From Pseudocitrobacter faecalis (GTDB lineage: Bacteria > Pseudomonadota > Gammaproteobacteria > Enterobacterales > Enterobacteriaceae): a stretch of DNA of 64,000 bases. Shown here piece after piece: positions 60,032 to 64,000 of the stretch. The notes below the pieces were generated by a model. The model was not told the origin of the DNA. It worked only from the letters and a program-made list of their open reading frames with translations, and did no database searches. The stretch covers positions 62,001-126,000 of the forward strand of contig QNRL01000010.1 of NCBI GenBank assembly GCA_003315335.1, in the 5' to 3' direction. Position 1 is the first letter of the stretch, and each line of letters starts with the position of its first letter. The translations under genes and the position numbers were made by a program.

Positions 60032-63000
60032 ATGAGAAAATCAGGTTTAGGTTTAGCCCTGTTGTTTTCTTTAATTGCTCCGATTAAAGCGGTCTATGCT
60101 GAAGCGATTATGATTTCAGGAAAGCTACAGGCTGATTTGCCAGCCGTATCCTTTGACCCGGGGCCGGGCGACTTTGTTGCATACGTTAATTCTAACACTA
60201 TCACTGCCTCAGGTGCAGGCACAGCCTGTAATGTAACGGTTGATGATCGAGCGACTTCCTCTGTTGATAACCTCGTTTGTTTTTTTGAGTGGTTACCCAA
60301 TACCTTGGGATTAACTTCTAACGGCTTCACTCTTTCAGGCGTTCCCAACACCACCGGTGATTTAAAACTACCTTACAAGATTTCTTACTTCTCTGGTTCT
60401 GAACGGAAAAAAGTTGAAATAGTAAAAGGTGAATATTCAATCAAAAGTGTGGCACCGGTAAAACCAACTATCACCGGTCTTAAATCATCCCTGAACGGAT
60501 TAGTCTATGACGGCTTTTCTTTCAAATCGTATTTAAAGGATGAAGCGATCAAAGATATCGCTGTTTCTGTTGAACCCCGCAATTATATTCAATACATCTC
60601 AATAGGTTCAGGCTCCGCCTGTGAAGTACCTATTGGCGGAACTTCCTGTACCATTGAAGTTGGAAGCATTAAGGCCAGTGATACAGATGAACTTTTGGGT
60701 TCACGTGATATCACAATTACAGCAAACTCTAAGAATAATTATTTCGCACCTCCTGAATCCAAAAAGCTTGTTGTTAACTGGGATTATCGGCCTCCTGTAG
60801 TAGACCATACACTTTGGAATTTTACCGATGAGGCTAAAACAATCAAAGTAGGTGGCCAGGACATCTATACCGGAGCCAAAACCGTTGCTGTGGCCGTTAA
60901 GGTACCCCAGCAAGAAACAGAAGGTGAATGGTGGCTCCCAACAGCTATGTCGCTCACTATGACTCCGGATGGCGTGTTTAAGCCGACGACTAAAGTGACT
61001 TTAGATGATGGCACTGAGATTGATTTCAAACAGTCCTGGGCAACCCCTTTACGTAGAACTTTACAGCCGGTAAGTGGACCTCAAAAAGTCGGTGATGAGT
61101 ACCTCTATATCTTTGACTTAACGGATCTTATAAACGGGTCCTACGCAGCGACTTTTACAGTAGAAAATACGAGCAAAAACTCTTCTACGTACACTGAGCC
61201 TGAAAGCAAACTGATGCTGTCTGATAACCCAACGCTTATGGTTCTCAAAGATGGGCAGGTATTAACTAAACGAGCACCCGTATACTTCCTGAACGAGATT
61301 ATCGTTGCAGCTTTCCAGGGGCAGGCTGGGGTTGCTGACATAAAATCAGTAACAATAGACAACAAAGTAGTTTCGTTAACACCTACAAATTATAAAGGTA
61401 TTTACTACCTGCCGGTTGGAGACGATTTAGCAGTTAATTCGGATCACGAGATTACTGTGGTGGCTGAAAACCTTTATGGAAAAAACGTAAATTTCAGTAC
61501 CGTGTTCACTTATCAACCTACTGGATTCACTCTTAAGAATCTGGAAAAAAACGTAACTCTTTACTCGCGCGTACGTCAGTATACGGACCTGCTTAGTCAA
61601 ACAGCTGGTGATAAATGCACTCTGTTTACCACAGAGGAAAATGCGAATGCTTACCTCGCCTGGTATGGGGAAAAATCAGATGTTACAGCATGCTACCCTC
61701 AGTGGAACAATGTCCCTGATGGGTTGGAGTTCTATTTTAAAGGACGTACCCCGGGTCTAACTGGATTCTTTAATAAAACAGGTGAGAATCTGCTCGACTA
61801 TCAAGTCTATATGATTAACGGGAAGGGCTCTAAAGCGGTTTCCGCAAGGAATCGCCGTACTCTGACCACACAATTACCATACAACCCGATCATCTCTTAC
61901 AAAAAGAATAAAGTCATAGCAGGCATCAATCCGAACACTGCTCTGGCTTATACGACCGGGGGGGAGGCCGCTCGAATATTAGCGAAGGTGGTACCAGCTG
62001 ACGTTACGATGATCGTCTCTCAAAACGGCTCTGAGGCTGTCAAAACGTCATTTAAAAATCGTTCCTCAAACAACGATGCAACGACCTTTGTACAAAGGGT
62101 CAAGGTTGCTGCTGCACCATTGTGGACAAAGAACGTCTTTGACATAGCTGTAGAATACTCAAAGGATCCAGAATTAAGAACTACAGACACCCTCAACGTA
62201 TATACGGTGCCTGATTTCAATATTCGAGCATCGATGGAAGTGGATGACAAAAAAACAGCCACATCTCTTGAAGTGCCCTTAAAGGTAACAGTGGGGCGTT
62301 ATAACAACTCCACACGTAAAAGTGCATTTGACCGTAAAACAATGGGAGAATGGGACGTCACGATATACTCTCAAAAAAGTGTATACGGCAAAGATCCAGA
62401 AACAGGCCGTTATAAAACTACATACGAAAGAACTGCGCTGACTGAAGCATTGCCGGTCAATGATGCGGGCATTGTCGAAACCAAGATTAAAATTGAAAAT
62501 ATGGATCTGGGTAATATGCGTCTGGTTGGTGTGGCTAAGGTCAGATCGCCATTCTCTGATTTTGAAATGAAACGTGAGACCAGTGCTGTAGGCATTCGAA
62601 TCTATAAAGGTGAGGAACTGGAGGGTAACCTGTCGAAAAGCCTTATTATCGGAAGGATCCCACTTAGTACTCTGGTAAGCTTCAAATCTGCCAGTACGGC
62701 TAACTCTGATGCACTCGCCCCCACCGAATGGCAGCAGTCCTCTGATAATGGTCAAACCTGGACCATGCTTTCCGACATGACCGGAAAGAGAAGTGTAAGT
62801 ATCAAAAAGACAGAAGTAGGAAAGTGGCTTTATAGGGCAAAAATGACTAATAAATTCACATCCAAGATTTCCTACACAGATGCCTTAACGGTAGTTACCT
62901 ACAAGCAGCCTAAGCTCAGTATAGATGTTACAGACATTCTTCAGGGCTCAGATATACCTGTAACCCTGCTTGATAACGATGAACCTATACCAGCAGGCAC

Positions 63001-64000
63001 CGCTGAGGTTCTCTGGTCAGAGGATAAAGTCAACTGGGTGCAGGGAGATACAACTTACACTGTGGCTTCAGCTGATACCCTACCGTCTACGATTTATGCC
63101 CGGATGCGTTACCTTGATTCCGATGAACTGGCAGAGGAGTCTTCATGGAAGGAAACGTCTGCTCGGTTGGCAGCCGCAAAACCCAAGCGCCTTTCTGTCT
63201 CGGTAACGGGGGTTTCAAAGGTAGAGGTTGGTCAAAAAGTTACTTTGGAAGGTAAGTTCACGAACCCTAACAGTAAGTACCAGAATGGTAATAACGTAGT
63301 TGAAGAATGGAAAACACCGGATGGCCAGACATTTAAGGGCTCTTCACTGTCTGTTACCCTTACTGAGCAAATGTTGGATAAACAGGGATATGCTGCTTTT
63401 GAATACAGTGCATGGTTAGCGGACAATAAGGAGAATACGGTTTCTACCCGTAGAGTTTCTGTCAAATCGTGGGTTTATAAATTTCCCGAGATGAAAATAA
63501 GCTCCAAACTTAAATACGACATGGCACCGACCACCCTACGCGTTGCGTTGAGCGGTATTAAGGATGGAGACTATCCTGGTGTTACTTATTCCCGTGAATG
63601 GATCTACGACAAAGAGAATCTGGTAATCACTAAAGATGAAGGTGACACCAAAGAATTTACAATTGAAAATCCTGGCAAATATACATTGATGGTTGTTTTC
63701 AAAGATAACCGAAACAATGAACAGCGTATCGAAAATACCTTTGTTGTCGATGAACAAACGCCAATGAACGTTGAGATGACACCCAAGTTCTCTAACAAAT
63801 ATATGAGAGCTCCACTCGATGTAACCTTAAGGTCAAACATCAAGCTATCTCATTCGGCGGACTCGATAGATACGGTCACATACAAGGTGAACGGTGAAGT
63901 AATACCCAGCGGCAAAAATTATTGGGCTCAACTGATCTCGGGTTTAAAAGAAAAGAAATACGAGATTACAATTGATGTTGTTAGTAAACTTGGACAGAGA
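60032..64000 (+). CDS. Giant exported Ig-like protein (partial, at least 1323 aa), RSP-like
   Basis: The frame from ATG 60032 stays open to the window edge. A signal peptide (MRKSGLGLALLFSLIAPIKA, cleavage after VYA) leads into a long series of beta-rich modules. I confirmed the frame at the start, at two internal KVTL sites and at the end. Cysteine pairs such as GTACNV...CFFEW and CEVPIGGTSC recur near the N terminus. Size, export and position after the partition genes match the roughly 200-kDa Ig-like RSP protein of R27, which is reported to be surface-linked and needed for efficient conjugation. That role is by analogy. The C terminus is not visible. Confidence 0.82.
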   Translation, partial: MRKSGLGLALLFSLIAPIKAVYAEAIMISGKLQADLPAVSFDPGPGDFVAYVNSNTITASGAGTACNVTVDDRATSSVDNLVCFFEWLPNTLGLTSNGFTLSGVPNTTGDLKLPYKISYFSGSERKKVEIVKGEYSIKSVAPVKPTITGLKSSLNGLVYDGFSFKSYLKDEAIKDIAVSVEPRNYIQYISIGSGSACEVPIGGTSCTIEVGSIKASDTDELLGSRDITITANSKNNYFAPPESKKLVVNWDYRPPVVDHTLWNFTDEAKTIKVGGQDIYTGAKTVAVAVKVPQQETEGEWWLPTAMSLTMTPDGVFKPTTKVTLDDGTEIDFKQSWATPLRRTLQPVSGPQKVGDEYLYIFDLTDLINGSYAATFTVENTSKNSSTYTEPESKLMLSDNPTLMVLKDGQVLTKRAPVYFLNEIIVAAFQGQAGVADIKSVTIDNKVVSLTPTNYKGIYYLPVGDDLAVNSDHEITVVAENLYGKNVNFSTVFTYQPTGFTLKNLEKNVTLYSRVRQYTDLLSQTAGDKCTLFTTEENANAYLAWYGEKSDVTACYPQWNNVPDGLEFYFKGRTPGLTGFFNKTGENLLDYQVYMINGKGSKAVSARNRRTLTTQLPYNPIISYKKNKVIAGINPNTALAYTTGGEAARILAKVVPADVTMIVSQNGSEAVKTSFKNRSSNNDATTFVQRVKVAAAPLWTKNVFDIAVEYSKDPELRTTDTLNVYTVPDFNIRASMEVDDKKTATSLEVPLKVTVGRYNNSTRKSAFDRKTMGEWDVTIYSQKSVYGKDPETGRYKTTYERTALTEALPVNDAGIVETKIKIENMDLGNMRLVGVAKVRSPFSDFEMKRETSAVGIRIYKGEELEGNLSKSLIIGRIPLSTLVSFKSASTANSDALAPTEWQQSSDNGQTWTMLSDMTGKRSVSIKKTEVGKWLYRAKMTNKFTSKISYTDALTVVTYKQPKLSIDVTDILQGSDIPVTLLDNDEPIPAGTAEVLWSEDKVNWVQGDTTYTVASADTLPSTIYARMRYLDSDELAEESSWKETSARLAAAKPKRLSVSVTGVSKVEVGQKVTLEGKFTNPNSKYQNGNNVVEEWKTPDGQTFKGSSLSVTLTEQMLDKQGYAAFEYSAWLADNKENTVSTRRVSVKSWVYKFPEMKISSKLKYDMAPTTLRVALSGIKDGDYPGVTYSREWIYDKENLVITKDEGDTKEFTIENPGKYTLMVVFKDNRNNEQRIENTFVVDEQTPMNVEMTPKFSNKYMRAPLDVTLRSNIKLSHSADSIDTVTYKVNGEVIPSGKNYWAQLISGLKEKKYEITIDVVSKLGQR

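Overview
The window is backbone DNA of a large conjugative plasmid of the IncHI type (R27/R478-like), from an enterobacterial host. Four things point to this. There are two paralogous RepHI-like initiators, each flanked by its own iteron family. There is an F-type transfer cluster in the order trhA-L-E-K-B-V-C. It carries two partition modules, ParA/ParB and an actin-like ParM system, as described for R27. It also carries several large secreted Ig-like repeat proteins. No resistance gene and no chromosomal housekeeping gene is visible. The only insertion sequence is a complete 1057-bp IS903.

Layout: 1-15 kb holds small unknown plasmid genes, two DNA methyltransferase-like genes (1.0-2.3 and 13.0-13.8 kb), a spermidine-synthase-like methyltransferase, a HigB-like toxin without an adjacent HigA, and the first Ig-like secreted protein (7.3-9.7 kb). 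15-24.4 kb holds two more Ig-like paralogues on either side of replicon 1. The initiator (19.7-20.8 kb) lies between an array of paired inverted iterons with an exact 81-bp period (about 17.9-19.7 kb) and two five-iteron clusters (21.05 and 21.5 kb). 24.7-33.8 kb holds membrane proteins, a large methyltransferase, a Dam-type methylase, two ParB/KorB-like DNA-binding proteins and zinc-ribbon proteins. 34-36 kb is replicon 2, with a different GCATTT-type iteron family.

36.2-45.9 kb is the transfer operon, encoding pilin, core complex, a DsbC-like protein, a lipoprotein and the VirB4-type ATPase. 46.3-49.6 kb is a noncoding array of about 248-bp tandem repeats, placed immediately before parAB (50.0-52.2 kb). 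52.3-55.0 kb is a tightly overlapping reverse-strand operon: a degenerate PPP-family phosphatase-like protein and three exported proteins. 55.3-58.1 kb is parM followed by a parR/stbB-like gene split by IS903. 58.5-59.9 kb holds three unknown genes. From 60.0 kb to the right edge runs a very large exported Ig-like protein (at least 1323 residues) resembling the RSP protein of R27.

The most striking feature that the genes do not explain is a 13-bp palindrome, AAAAGTWACTTTT. It occurs nine times perfectly and about ten more times with one change, spread over most of the window both between and inside genes. It looks like a KorB/ParB-class dispersed operator. With the 248-bp array, the 81-bp iteron array and the phosphatase-like/exported-protein operon, it is the best lead for something undescribed.
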